This document shows positions 33,348 to 41,109 of a stretch of DNA of 50,811 bases, piece after piece. The position numbers were made by a program, and so were the translations under genes. The notes beneath the pieces are model-generated. The model saw nothing but the letters and a program-made list of their open reading frames with translations, ran no database searches and was not told the DNA's origin. Positions within the stretch are counted from its first letter, which is position 1, and each line of letters begins with the position of its first letter. This DNA comes from CAYMJV01 sp964390545 (lineage in GTDB: Bacteria > Desulfobacterota > BSN033 > UBA1163). Where the stretch lies: positions 1 through 50,811 of the forward strand of contig CAYMJV010000009.1 of NCBI GenBank assembly GCA_964390545.1, read 5' to 3'.

Positions 33348-35411
33348 TTAGAGATCATGTCCAAAGTAATCGCTTGTGATTCGAACCTCGTAATCCAGAC
33401 TATTCGGCTTTCCGTGCGGGTGCAGTGTGTACACGCGGGCGAGCCGGTTGCGAATGCGCTCAAACAGTGGTCCTTCAGGATCAATCTCCGCGTTTGTGCT
33501 GAGAATGATGGATTGGTGGCCCATAAGATAAAGCTGGTCGAGAACGTTCGAACGGATCTCCTTGTCCAGTCGAGCCAACGGCGTGTCTACTACTAGCGGC
33601 GGTACGAGCTTCGCCAGCCGGCGCAAGGCTTCGTAGAACGCCAGCATTCGAACTTGCCGCTGTCCGGCGGACGTATTGGTTTCTTCCCACGTCACCTTTT
33701 TGCCATCCCGACGAACAAGCCAGCACTGCCAGTGACTATCGAACTCCATCCCGTCAAACTCACGTTCACGCTCAGTTATTTCAACCCATAATCTGCCGAC
33801 TTCTTCCGAGATTTGCCTGCGCATTTGAATTGCGGCACGGCTCCGAATTTCTCCCACTGCCTCACGATACCGGGTTGCAAGCGCCGCCAGGCTCTCGCCA
33901 CGCTCAGCTTTGTTGGCAATCTCTTGCTGGATGGATTCTTGGCGTTTAAGGTCGGCTAGCTCTACTTCCTTGCTTGCAGTTTCCGCCTCGATTTCTTTAA
34001 GTCGCTTGCTGATGCGTTCCCGGTCAGCAAGCAGTTTGCCTCGCTTCTCGTGGAGTTCCGCGCCTCGTTTGAATGCAGCGGTGTTCTGCTGCATCTGCTT
34101 CAGCTTCTGGTTCAACTCCCGGAGCTCGACATCCATCATTTCAATACTTAAGCACATCTCAGCGAGGTCGCCTATCTCACTTTGGTTCACAGCAAGACGT
34201 GCACGAATCTGCGCGCTCGTGTCGTTACGGTCGGCCACGTAGATTCGGTCGGGCATGCCTTCTGGTGGTGGATGAAACAGCTTGTGCAAAGCATCTTCCA
34301 GTCGCCTCATATAGAAGGACTCGATGTCTGGCCTGAGAGTAAAGTCCTCTGGCGGGTTGCCAAACACATCCTGCTTCACCTGGGGAATCTTTGGTTCAAC
34401 AGTGGACTTTGCGCTTTCCCATTCACGCCGGCGCTCCTCTGCAATTAGGGCGTTGTGAAGTTCCTTTCGGTAGCTGCCCAGCAACGAAACTGGTAAAGAA
34501 AGTTCCCACGCCTCCGTCAGCTTTGATTCCAGCTTGCTCTTCGTTTTGGTAAGCTCAGTATGGCGTTCCTGCGCCTTCTCCAACTCCTCGGGGTCAACTG
34601 CGCCAAGTGTCTTTAAGTCGTCTTCGACTTCAAGGAGCTCGACCTCGATTTCGTGCAGGTCACGCTCGAGGATTTCGTGCTCCTTGCGCCTTGCCTTGAG
34701 AACACCCTCGATGGTGATGACCTTGCCGTTCAGTTCGGCGAGCGTGGTTTCGGGGTCAGGGCCGCCAGCAGTGCTGAAGACGCGCGGAATCTTAGTGTTG
34801 ATCAATTGACGCAGGTCGGTTTCAAGCTCGCTATACGTCCAAAGGCCAAGTATGCGACTCACGCCTTCCACGATGTCCTGCTGTCCCAAGTTAATGCTCT
34901 GGCTACGCTCGGCATCGAAGAAGAAAAACCGCGCCAGATGACGTGGTAAGAACGCGTCGCGTAACTTTTGGATCACCTGCTCATCATCAATGCGCCCCGG
35001 CGTGTCAGAACGCACAGCGGAATGTTCCCAAACCGGTGATGAATTAGGGCGAAACCGGATTTCGCGGTGAAGTTCGACCTTCCGGCTACCAACTTTGTCG
35101 TCGCGTAGCGTGATAACGGCTTTCAGCCGAATTGTATCTTGCCCTTCGGCCAAAGCACGCCGATTGAGGGATTTCTCAAAAATGAATCGTGTTGCCTCTG
35201 AGCCGGTCTCAACTCGCTTTAAGTCGCCAACGCCGCTTTCGCCTACCACCGCAAGATACAGCGCACGCAGCACGTGGGTCTTTCCGGCGCCGTTCTTCCC
35301 GCCAACCAAAATCCCGCACTTACCCTCCAGGCTGCGGAAATCCAGCGTGTGCTCGCCGTAGAAAGGACCGAAATTCTCCAGCGTCAGCGAATCAATATTC
35401 ACGTCTGGCAT
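33348..35411 (-). CDS. dndD: DNA sulfur modification ATPase DndD
   Basis: DndD is an SMC/Rad50-like ATPase required for phosphorothioation, thought to remodel DNA for sulfur insertion. The 687-residue protein has an N-terminal half with IDSLTLENFGPFYGEHTLDF and Walker A GGKNGAGKT at residues 37-45. A coiled-coil middle follows, with RFFFFDAERSQSINLGQQD typical of DndD near residue 165. The C-terminal half carries the signature TSAGQRQVRMLAFYEAL and Walker B LVVDTPLARLDKEIRSN, then HQSIILSTNAEID. The VDTPLxRLD box is diagnostic. It starts right after the dndC stop (gaggaactgagc spacer), so it is coupled to dndC. Confidence 0.92.
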   Translation of the reverse strand: MPDVNIDSLTLENFGPFYGEHTLDFRSLEGKCGILVGGKNGAGKTHVLRALYLAVVGESGVGDLKRVETGSEATRFIFEKSLNRRALAEGQDTIRLKAVITLRDDKVGSRKVELHREIRFRPNSSPVWEHSAVRSDTPGRIDDEQVIQKLRDAFLPRHLARFFFFDAERSQSINLGQQDIVEGVSRILGLWTYSELETDLRQLINTKIPRVFSTAGGPDPETTLAELNGKVITIEGVLKARRKEHEILERDLHEIEVELLEVEDDLKTLGAVDPEELEKAQERHTELTKTKSKLESKLTEAWELSLPVSLLGSYRKELHNALIAEERRREWESAKSTVEPKIPQVKQDVFGNPPEDFTLRPDIESFYMRRLEDALHKLFHPPPEGMPDRIYVADRNDTSAQIRARLAVNQSEIGDLAEMCLSIEMMDVELRELNQKLKQMQQNTAAFKRGAELHEKRGKLLADRERISKRLKEIEAETASKEVELADLKRQESIQQEIANKAERGESLAALATRYREAVGEIRSRAAIQMRRQISEEVGRLWVEITEREREFDGMEFDSHWQCWLVRRDGKKVTWEETNTSAGQRQVRMLAFYEALRRLAKLVPPLVVDTPLARLDKEIRSNVLDQLYLMGHQSIILSTNAEIDPEGPLFERIRNRLARVYTLHPHGKPNSLDYEVRITSDYFGHDL

Positions 35412-35413
35412 GC

Positions 35414-36712
35414 TCAGTTCCTCTTACTGGTTGACTGTGCTTCTAGGTCATCCTTCAGGATGTTGAGAAGGTCGTCTGGCAGGCCGTGGGCCCGGTGGCT
35501 TTCACTGTATTCCTCTACCTTGGCGAGCATGCGGCGGAGGGTGTCGGCATTGATGGTCTTTTCGCGGGCCACTTCCTCTTCCAGTTCGCGGAGCCGGTTT
35601 AGTTCTTTGAGATCGGCACTCATGATGATTCCTCGCTGTCTGTTGACGATGCGGGCGACGCCGCGGCCATCGTCTGGGTCGCGCGCCGCTTTCCACATCT
35701 GTTGGATTAAAAGGAGTTCTTCAGGCGTGATAACAATGAGACCTGTTTCTTCTTGTAGCTTAAGCAGTTGTTTCAGGAGTTCCCGACGGCCTTTGATGAG
35801 GAGTGGGCCTGGTCCTTCATTCCCATTCATGCGACGACTGTCACGCCAGCCTTTGTCAGGGTTACGGAATTCCAGGAGTGTTTCGCGGAACTTGATGAGA
35901 TGCTCCATGCGCTCATCACCGGAGGCGAGCAGACCCTCGCTCGTTTTGTCGCGTTCGACGACGGTGCAGGTCCAGCAGCCGAAGCGGGAGTGGCCGCAGG
36001 ATGGCGTACTCGTGTCAATCTGGACTGGGCATTCGCCGTCCGAAGCGTTGGTGTAAAGTTTGTAGAGAGGGCGATTGTCGCCTCCCCACGGGTTGGGTTT
36101 TTGAAGCAGGTATGCCCAAACTTCCTCTGTTGTGAGAAATTCGATTGGGTTGGAAACCCAGACGCGTGGCAGGTCTGGATGACGATGGAGGCCATTACAC
36201 ACCTCACGGCCAGCCATCGTTTGAGCGCGACTGGAACTTTCTGCTCGACGTGCTCCCAGGTGCAGGATCGCCTCGCTCCAGTGACCGAGCCGCTGGTTTA
36301 CGAAGACGGTGACGGGATCGATCTTAAGGCGCTGCGTGCACCATCGAAAGGTTCGGTTAGGGGGCGGGTAGCCACGACCAATAACATTCACCCAAAACGA
36401 TTGTTCTGGCGGCGGCCTGAGAAGGTTCACCTCGACGCTGAGGCCGTTCTGCTGGGAGAACTTGTGCATCCGTGCCAGCGTGCCTTCAACCATCTCCACA
36501 ATGGCAGGAATTTCCACCCGCGTGTCGGTGCAGAGAACTGATACAGGTTTTTTCCGTTGTGCGGCAGGGATAGACAGGACGGCGTCAAAGATCAGTGATG
36601 CGAGCATCGTGCTGTCCTTGCCACCGCTGAACCCAACCAGCCATGGGCGGTCATCCTCTAGGTAGAGCTGACTTAAGGTATCTCTAATATCTCTGTAAGT
36701 CGTGGTTGGCAT
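35414..36712 (-). CDS. dndC: DNA sulfur modification protein DndC (PAPS-reductase-like)
   Basis: DndC is an ATP-pyrophosphatase with an iron-sulfur cluster that activates the DNA backbone and receives sulfur from DndA. The 432-residue protein has the PP-loop LVGFSGGKDSTMLASL at residues 25-40, the cysteine segments FRWCTQRLKIDPV and SRFGCWTCTVVERDKT, and the DndC-typical PHxD-like stretch IGRGYPPPNRTFRWC. The C-terminal 90 residues are basic and helical. It is the first gene of the minus-strand operon dndC-dndD-orf-dndE/HerA-dndB-orf. The 337 bases upstream contain an exact 7-base-arm palindrome that could be an operator. Confidence 0.92.
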   Translation of the reverse strand: MPTTTYRDIRDTLSQLYLEDDRPWLVGFSGGKDSTMLASLIFDAVLSIPAAQRKKPVSVLCTDTRVEIPAIVEMVEGTLARMHKFSQQNGLSVEVNLLRPPPEQSFWVNVIGRGYPPPNRTFRWCTQRLKIDPVTVFVNQRLGHWSEAILHLGARRAESSSRAQTMAGREVCNGLHRHPDLPRVWVSNPIEFLTTEEVWAYLLQKPNPWGGDNRPLYKLYTNASDGECPVQIDTSTPSCGHSRFGCWTCTVVERDKTSEGLLASGDERMEHLIKFRETLLEFRNPDKGWRDSRRMNGNEGPGPLLIKGRRELLKQLLKLQEETGLIVITPEELLLIQQMWKAARDPDDGRGVARIVNRQRGIIMSADLKELNRLRELEEEVAREKTINADTLRRMLAKVEEYSESHRAHGLPDDLLNILKDDLEAQSTSKRN

Positions 36713-36729
36713 GCATTCCGCTCATGTAG

Positions 36730-36870
36730 ATGAAGTTCGGCTATGTGAACTTGGCATTACACAGCTGGAATGACGAACTTCCGGTTTTCATTCTGGAGGA
36801 GAACCCCACACACCTGTGTCCCAACAGATGGTATATCAACTGCGGGATGAAAATCAAGAGGATTCTCTGA
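36730..36870 (+). other. Doubtful 46-codon frame in the dndC-cytochrome gap
   Basis: The 337-base space between dndC and the cytochrome gene holds one short frame, MKFGYVNLALHSWNDELPVF..., with no clear ribosome binding site. It could be a tiny protein or a remnant. An overlapping minus-strand frame at 36741-36980 is no better. Nothing else was recognised apart from the palindrome and promoter listed separately. Confidence 0.2.
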
Positions 36871-36876
36871 GTTTCC

Positions 36877-36893
36877 AGGGTAATGCTTACCCT
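36877..36893. promoter_or_regulatory. Palindrome AGGGTAA-TGC-TTACCCT, possible operator
   Basis: A perfect inverted repeat with 7-base arms lies in the divergent control region between the dnd operon and the cytochrome gene. There is no T-run, so an operator or protein-binding site is more likely than a terminator. No regulator gene for it is identified. Confidence 0.4.
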
Positions 36894-36973
36894 GACCTCA
36901 AAAATACCGAGGACAAAACATATTAACAGAGGTTCCAAATTTTTTCTGTTTAAAAAAATGCCTACTTTTTTGC

Positions 36974-37001
36974 TTGACAAACAATGAATATTTGCTAAAC
37001 T
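36974..37001 (+). promoter_or_regulatory. Sigma-70-type promoter for the cytochrome c gene
   Basis: TTGACA (36974-36979), a 16-base spacer and TAAACT (36996-37001) lie about 50 bases upstream of the cytochrome start. The -35 box is a perfect match. Confidence 0.65.
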
Positions 37002-37049
37002 TTCGCAGTCTAAATAGTTGACTATCGAAGGAGAGGGGGTGAAACAAGA

Positions 37050-37415
37050 ATGAAAAGGCTAATCAGCATTGGGATCATTGCGGGTTTCGTGCTCGCCGTC
37101 CTCATGGTCAGCGGCCTCTTTGCTAAGGATGTGGTTGAATATAATCCTACCTACGGGAAGGTGAAATTCACCCACAAGAAGCATGCGGAAACACAGAAGA
37201 TCGATTGTATGAAGTGCCACCACACCTGGAAGAAGGGCGAGACCACGGGCAAGCTTTGCATGGACTGCCATAAAGCCGCCGCAGAGGGAAAGACCCTTTC
37301 TGCAAAAGACGCTTACCATAAGGACTGCAAAGGCTGCCATGATGAGGCAAAGAAGGCCAATAAACCTGCTGGTCCAACCGGGTGCACCCAGTGCCATGTA
37401 AAGGCTAAGAAGTAG
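37050..37415 (+). CDS. Tetraheme cytochrome c, class III (c3) type
   Basis: This is a small periplasmic electron carrier. The 121-residue precursor has a signal peptide (MKRLISIGIIAGFVLAVLMV) with cleavage likely after GLFA. The mature part carries four CxxCH heme-attachment motifs: CMKCH (53-57), CMDCH (70-74), CKGCH (93-97) and CTQCH (112-116). Additional histidines at 42, 45, 58 and 90 could be the distal ligands of bis-His hemes. The pattern VKFTHKKHAETQKIDCMKCHH is typical of class III cytochromes, which shuttle electrons between hydrogenases, formate dehydrogenases and membrane complexes in sulfate- and metal-reducing bacteria. A good ribosome binding site and its own promoter and terminator make it monocistronic. 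Confidence 0.93.
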   Translation: MKRLISIGIIAGFVLAVLMVSGLFAKDVVEYNPTYGKVKFTHKKHAETQKIDCMKCHHTWKKGETTGKLCMDCHKAAAEGKTLSAKDAYHKDCKGCHDEAKKANKPAGPTGCTQCHVKAKK

Positions 37416-37460
37416 GCCGAATTTCTCGTCCTGCCTTCAGGCAGGCAAAGAAATGTGAAA

Positions 37461-37497
37461 AGGGGTAGTTTTCTTAGAACTACCCTTTTTTTTTCCT
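37461..37497 (+). terminator. Rho-independent terminator after the cytochrome gene
   Basis: AGGGGTAGTT and AACTACCCT form a stem around TTCTTAG and are followed by a run of nine T. A separate CCTGCCTTCAGGCAGG palindrome (37431-37446) lies just before it. Confidence 0.85.
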
Positions 37498-37648
37498 TTT
37501 ATTCAGATACATTTGCTTGACAGCAAACAACTATTTATGTTAGATATTTCAATTACTTCCCTGCATCCCCGAGAAGTTTTTTCTCTCTGAATAGCAAAAA
37601 GGGAAGGGGTAAAGTAGAGTAAATTTTCTCCTTAAGAGTTCGAATGCG

Positions 37649-39040
37649 ATGAATGAATCAAAAGCAAAGATCAGCGAAAAAGAAGGAGGATTTTTTGAAA
37701 TCCTTCTTAATCTTTTCCGTTCCCTCAAACTCACCATCGGTCTCTTTATCCTGCTTGCTATTCTCTCCATTATTGGAAGCATTATCAAACAGAATGCACC
37801 GAGCACGGAATATATTCAGCGATACGGAGTTGATCTCTATAATGTATTGAACTTTTTTAACCTTTTTGACATGTACCATTCCTTATGGTTCAGGGCCATT
37901 CTCATCCTCCTGGCCATCAATCTGATCGCCTGTTCCATCCGTCGAATCCCGGCAATTCTCAGCCAGGTCTTCCGTGGCCCTGAAGCAAAGGAATTGGAAG
38001 ATTCTATGCTCAGGGCCTTGCCCTATGTGGAGAAAGTTCGGGCCTCAGCTCCCTCCAAGAAGGAGGGGGAGATCCAATCCTACCTTAGGAAGTGGCTGAA
38101 AAATCCAGATCGGATCGAGACAGAATCAGCCATTACCCTGTACTCCGAAAAAGGAAGATTCTCAAGATTAGGATTTCCTATTACCCATCTGAGCATTCTC
38201 ATCATCCTTATCGGGGGGCTCTTAGGGTCCCTTTACGAGTTCAAAGGATTTGTAAATATATTCGAAGGGGAAACGGTCGACCAAGTCTTTTTTAGAGTCA
38301 AGGATGAGGAAGTTGCCAAGCCTCTCGGTTTCAAGGTGAGATGCGATGATTTTAGTCTCACCTATTATGATCTCCCCGGAAGAGAAGAAAAGCACGTAAA
38401 GGAATACACCAGCATCCTCACCATCCTTGACAATGGACAAGAGGTTTTGAAACAGACGATTCAGGTCAACCATCCCCTCCGTTACAAGGGATTGGGCTTC
38501 TATCAATCGAGTTATGGGGCCATTCACGATGTCTCCTTGGGTGTTCAGAGAAAAGATAAGAAAGAGAAGACGGTTTTAAAGCTCATGGAAGGCGAAACAG
38601 CCCCCATGCCAAACTCCAATACCCTCATCCGTATATTGAGATATGCCCATCAGGTCCACAACTTTGGAGAAGGAGTTCAGGTCGTTCTGTTCAAACCAAA
38701 CCAGGAGCCCCGCCCTTTTTGGTTATTAAAGAATTTCCCTCAATTGGACCAACAGAGAGGAGGTGAATTCTTCCTCACCTTCGAAGGATTCACGGAAAAG
38801 GAATATACGGGCCTTCAGGTGACAAGAGACCCGGGGGTCTGGATTGTGTGGGTGGGAAGTGGTCTGATGATATTAGGCCTTATCATCTCCTTCTTCTTCT
38901 CCCACCAAAGGGTCTGGGCTAAGCTTCCAAAGAGTTCAGAAGGAGAAATCATTCTGGCAGGTTCAACCAGTAAGAACAAGGTTGCTTTTGAAAAAGCTTT
39001 TGGTCAGTGGGTGGATAGTGTGCGGTCATTAGGGAAATAA
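37649..39040 (+). CDS. resB: ResB-family cytochrome c biogenesis protein
   Basis: ResB works with ResC/CcsA in system II cytochrome c maturation, delivering heme to apocytochromes outside the membrane. The 463-residue protein has a cytoplasmic N-terminus and then TM segments near residues 27-50 (LKLTIGLFILLAILSIIGSII) and 73-95. A third follows the segment SRLGFPITHLSILIILIGGLLGSLYEFKGF near residue 175. A large extracytoplasmic domain follows, containing VNHPLRYKGLGFYQSSYG, the family hallmark. A last TM is near residue 405 (WIVWVGSGLMILGLIISFFF). The upstream cytochrome gene is a plausible client. No resC/ccsA gene is in the window. Confidence 0.88.
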   Translation: MNESKAKISEKEGGFFEILLNLFRSLKLTIGLFILLAILSIIGSIIKQNAPSTEYIQRYGVDLYNVLNFFNLFDMYHSLWFRAILILLAINLIACSIRRIPAILSQVFRGPEAKELEDSMLRALPYVEKVRASAPSKKEGEIQSYLRKWLKNPDRIETESAITLYSEKGRFSRLGFPITHLSILIILIGGLLGSLYEFKGFVNIFEGETVDQVFFRVKDEEVAKPLGFKVRCDDFSLTYYDLPGREEKHVKEYTSILTILDNGQEVLKQTIQVNHPLRYKGLGFYQSSYGAIHDVSLGVQRKDKKEKTVLKLMEGETAPMPNSNTLIRILRYAHQVHNFGEGVQVVLFKPNQEPRPFWLLKNFPQLDQQRGGEFFLTFEGFTEKEYTGLQVTRDPGVWIVWVGSGLMILGLIISFFFSHQRVWAKLPKSSEGEIILAGSTSKNKVAFEKAFGQWVDSVRSLGK

Positions 39041-39045
39041 ATGGA

Positions 39046-39135
39046 ATCCAAATGTCAAATGAATGTCAAAGTTCAAAATCCATTTTTTTTGAAATTTGAG
39101 CTTTGAATCTGATTTGGCATTGGAGCTTTGACATT
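39046..39135. repeat. A/T-rich inverted repeat (CCAAATGTCAAA...)
   Basis: AATCCAAATGTCAAATGAATG and GATTTGGCATTGGAGCTTTGACATT are inverted relatives, with CAAAGTTCAAA pairing TTTGAGCTTTG. It separates resB from the purQ-like stub. Confidence 0.6.
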
Positions 39136-39151
39136 AATGCAGGGTTGAAGG

Positions 39152-39250
39152 TTGGCGAAAAAAAAAGAGGTTCGTTCCATCGTCATCTCGGGTTATGGTA
39201 CCAATTGTAAGATGGAGATGGCCCATGCCTGTCGAAACCATTTACTTTAA
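39152..39250 (+). pseudogene. N-terminal stub of purQ (FGAM synthase subunit I)
   Basis: A TTG-started frame of 32 codons encodes LAKKKEVRSIVISGYGTNCK and then MEMAHACRNHLL before a stop. VRSIVISGYGTNC-x-MEMAHACR is the N-terminus typical of glutamine amidotransferase-type PurQ, whose next residues (LAGAD...) are missing. The match ends where the G/C-rich palindromic repeat 39251-39318 begins, so a repeat or a deletion appears to have cut the gene. The full purQ must be elsewhere if the cell makes purines this way. Confidence 0.6.
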
Positions 39251-39318
39251 CCCCTTACCTTCCCCTCTTCCCCTGCCTGCAGGCAGGGGAAGAGGGATGG
39301 GGTGAGGGAAAGGGAGGG
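39251..39318. repeat. G/C-rich palindromic repeat (CCCCTTACC...GGTGAGGG)
   Basis: TTCCCCTGCCTGCAGGCAGGGGAA is a perfect palindrome in the centre, flanked by CCTTCCCCTC and GAGGGATGGGGTGAGGG arms. It abuts the purQ stub on one side and supplies the purine-rich stretch before the HU-like start on the other. Confidence 0.75.
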
Positions 39319-39326
39319 GAGAAAAT

Positions 39327-39611
39327 ATGAATAAAGCAGAGCTGATTACAAAGGTCTCAGAGAAGGCAAATGTGACGCAGAAGGTTGCCAAGGTGATCGT
39401 GGATACTCTATTTGATGGGATGAAGGAGAGCCTGGAAAAAGGGGAGCGGATTGAGATCAGGGGATTTGGAAGCTTTGTGGTCAGAAGCTACGGAGGTTAT
39501 AAAGGTCGAAATCCCAAGACAGGAGAGATCGTGGAAGTCCCTCCCAAAAAACTTCCTTTTTTCAAGGTTGGAAAAGAATTGAAAGAGATGGTCAACATAG
39601 AAAGCGCTTAA
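39327..39611 (+). CDS. HU/IHF-family DNA-binding protein
   Basis: This nucleoid protein bends DNA as a dimer. The 94-residue product has the canonical length and pattern: MNKAELITKVSEKANVTQKV, the dimer core VDTLFDGMKESLEKGERIEIRGFGSFVVR, and the DNA-binding arm GRNPKTGEIVEVPPKKLPFFKVGKEL. The proline and GRNPxTGE of the arm are intact. The GFGSFxVR and KVGKELKEMV elements suit either HU or IHF-alpha/beta, which I cannot separate by eye. An aaagggaggggag ribosome binding site, partly provided by the repeat, precedes the ATG. It is convergent with the deacetylase-family gene and overlaps it by four bases. Confidence 0.93.
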   Translation: MNKAELITKVSEKANVTQKVAKVIVDTLFDGMKESLEKGERIEIRGFGSFVVRSYGGYKGRNPKTGEIVEVPPKKLPFFKVGKELKEMVNIESA

Positions 39612-40663
39612 AGGGTCTTCCAGTACCGTTTCTGTATCTCTTTCAATTGATTAATGAATCGTTCAATGCGAGAATAATTGTCCTTCTCTTTTTCTAACAT
39701 CTCTTTCTTGTCAAGAGGAGAGACCCGAGCGAGCTCCTTCAATACCGCTTTCACAGACCGGCTCTGCCCGGAGACATCATAGCCACCCTCAAGAGTGATC
39801 GCCAGTTTTCCCTGGGCTGTGGTATCCGCGATCTCCATGAGAATCTGGGTCATTCTTGCAAATCCCTTCTCCGTTACTTCCATGCCACCCAAGGGGTCAT
39901 CGCAGTGGGTATCGAACCCGGCTGAGACAAGGACCAGCTGGGGTCGATATTCCAGGGCGATGGGCTTGAGGATCTTTTCAAAGATATTTCCATAATCCGC
40001 ATCACTGCTTCCAGTGGAGAGGGGAACATTCACATTGAAGCCTTCTCCTTTTTCCTTTCCCACCTCCGTGGCCGCTCCTGTTCCTGGATAGAAAAAACCA
40101 TAGCGATGGGTGGAAAAATAGAGGACTCGCGAATCTTCGTAGAAGGAGTTCTGGGTACCATTTCCGTGATGAACATCCCAATCCACGACTAAAATTTTTT
40201 CGAGAGAGAAATTCTTGAGAGCATAGTAGGCACCGATGGCCACGTTATTAAAGAGACAGAACCCCATGGCCCGGTCTCGTTCGGCATGATGGCCGGGCGG
40301 TCTCACTAAGGCAAAACCATTATTCAGTTTTCCCTCCATCACAGCCTTGATTAACTCCAACAGCCCTCCGGCTGCAAAGAGAGCAGCCTCATAAGATTTG
40401 GCAGAGGTGGAGGTGTCCATATCGAGTCGAAAGTAAGGCTTCCCAGCGGTGGAGGCAATCAGATCGATGTATTTAGGGGTATGGTTCATCTCCAATTCTT
40501 CCCGAGTGACGGCTCGAGGTGTCACAGATTCAAAGAGGCCCTTCATTTCCTTCTCTTCCAGCATCTGATACATGACCTTCAATCGTTCTGGACTCTCCGG
40601 ATGTCCCAGGTCCATGACGTGCTCCAGATATCGCTGGTCCTTCACAATGCCTGTCCGGCTCAT
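39608..40663 (-). CDS. Histone deacetylase superfamily enzyme (acetoin-utilization/APAH type)
   Basis: These zinc hydrolases deacetylate lysines, acetylpolyamines or other amides. The ATG at 40663 (MSRTGIVKDQRYLEHVMDLG) follows a strong AGAGGAGGT and is preferred to the upstream in-frame start at 40684; this gives 351 residues. Family landmarks are HPESPERLKVMY, VRPPGHHAERDRAMGFCLFNNVAIGA with the HH active-site pair, VVDWDVHHGNGTQ with the zinc ligands Asp and His, STHRYGFFYPGTG, and LVSAGFDTHCDDPLGGM with the third zinc Asp and the later EGGYD. The substrate is unknown. The tail of about 40 residues is charged. Confidence 0.92.
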   Translation of the reverse strand: MSRTGIVKDQRYLEHVMDLGHPESPERLKVMYQMLEEKEMKGLFESVTPRAVTREELEMNHTPKYIDLIASTAGKPYFRLDMDTSTSAKSYEAALFAAGGLLELIKAVMEGKLNNGFALVRPPGHHAERDRAMGFCLFNNVAIGAYYALKNFSLEKILVVDWDVHHGNGTQNSFYEDSRVLYFSTHRYGFFYPGTGAATEVGKEKGEGFNVNVPLSTGSSDADYGNIFEKILKPIALEYRPQLVLVSAGFDTHCDDPLGGMEVTEKGFARMTQILMEIADTTAQGKLAITLEGGYDVSGQSRSVKAVLKELARVSPLDKKEMLEKEKDNYSRIERFINQLKEIQKRYWKTL

Positions 40664-41109
40664 CTGACCTCCTCTAAGAAACACGCTAACCGCTTAGCTT
40701 GCCTACCCTGTCTGCTGAAAGGCCCTGAACAGTAGGGTTAAGGGGCAGGCAGAGGCTACGCGCATAGCAATGGTCAATCAATTCACACTATCTTTTTTGG
40801 TCTGCGTTGTCAAGATTATGGGAGTTTTTCTTGACTTTTCAACAGAAGACTGAATAGAATTGATTCAACAGGGGGGCTTTTTCGTAATAATTATTACATT
40901 TTTAAAGGTTAAAGTGTTGATTCCGGAGCGGCCCTCCATTGGTTTAAGAATGAAAGGATATTTTTATTAGGTGGCGAGGACCCAGGAGGCCTTTGGTATG
41001 ATCTTAGATCCTATGCGCAGAGAACTCAGGCCTCTTCCCATGATGGCGATGTGAAAAGAACAAATTAAGCGGAGTTAAGAAATTTTTCGCCTTTTACTTC
41101 AATAGAACA
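40664..41109. other. 446-base gap between the deacetylase-family gene and larB
   Basis: No gene was recognised. It contains a broken GGCAGGCAG repeat at about 40740-40752, the promoter at 40831-40860, and a downstream stretch at about 40980-41065 in which GGAGGCCT (41988-type arms at about 40986-40994) and AGGCCTCT near 41030 can pair. This could be a structured leader of larB. Confidence 0.3.
40831..40860 (+). promoter_or_regulatory. Sigma-70-type promoter upstream of larB
   Basis: TTGACT (40831-40836) and TAGAAT (40855-40860) are separated by 18 bases. Use would give a leader of about 240 bases before the larB start. Confidence 0.5.

Noticed and set aside
29500..36800. Integrase, transposase or attachment repeats bounding the dnd island
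   Set aside because: I looked for recombinase-type genes and long flanking direct repeats and saw none; transfer is suggested only by gene content, codon use and lack of the local repeat families.
36741..36980. Minus-strand frame of 79 codons upstream of dndC
   Set aside because: It overlaps the palindrome and the cytochrome promoter, lacks a good ribosome binding site and has no recognisable family.
40900..41070. 6S RNA, SRP RNA, tmRNA or tRNA-like gene upstream of larB
   Set aside because: Some pairing is possible but none of the conserved sequence blocks of these RNAs is present.
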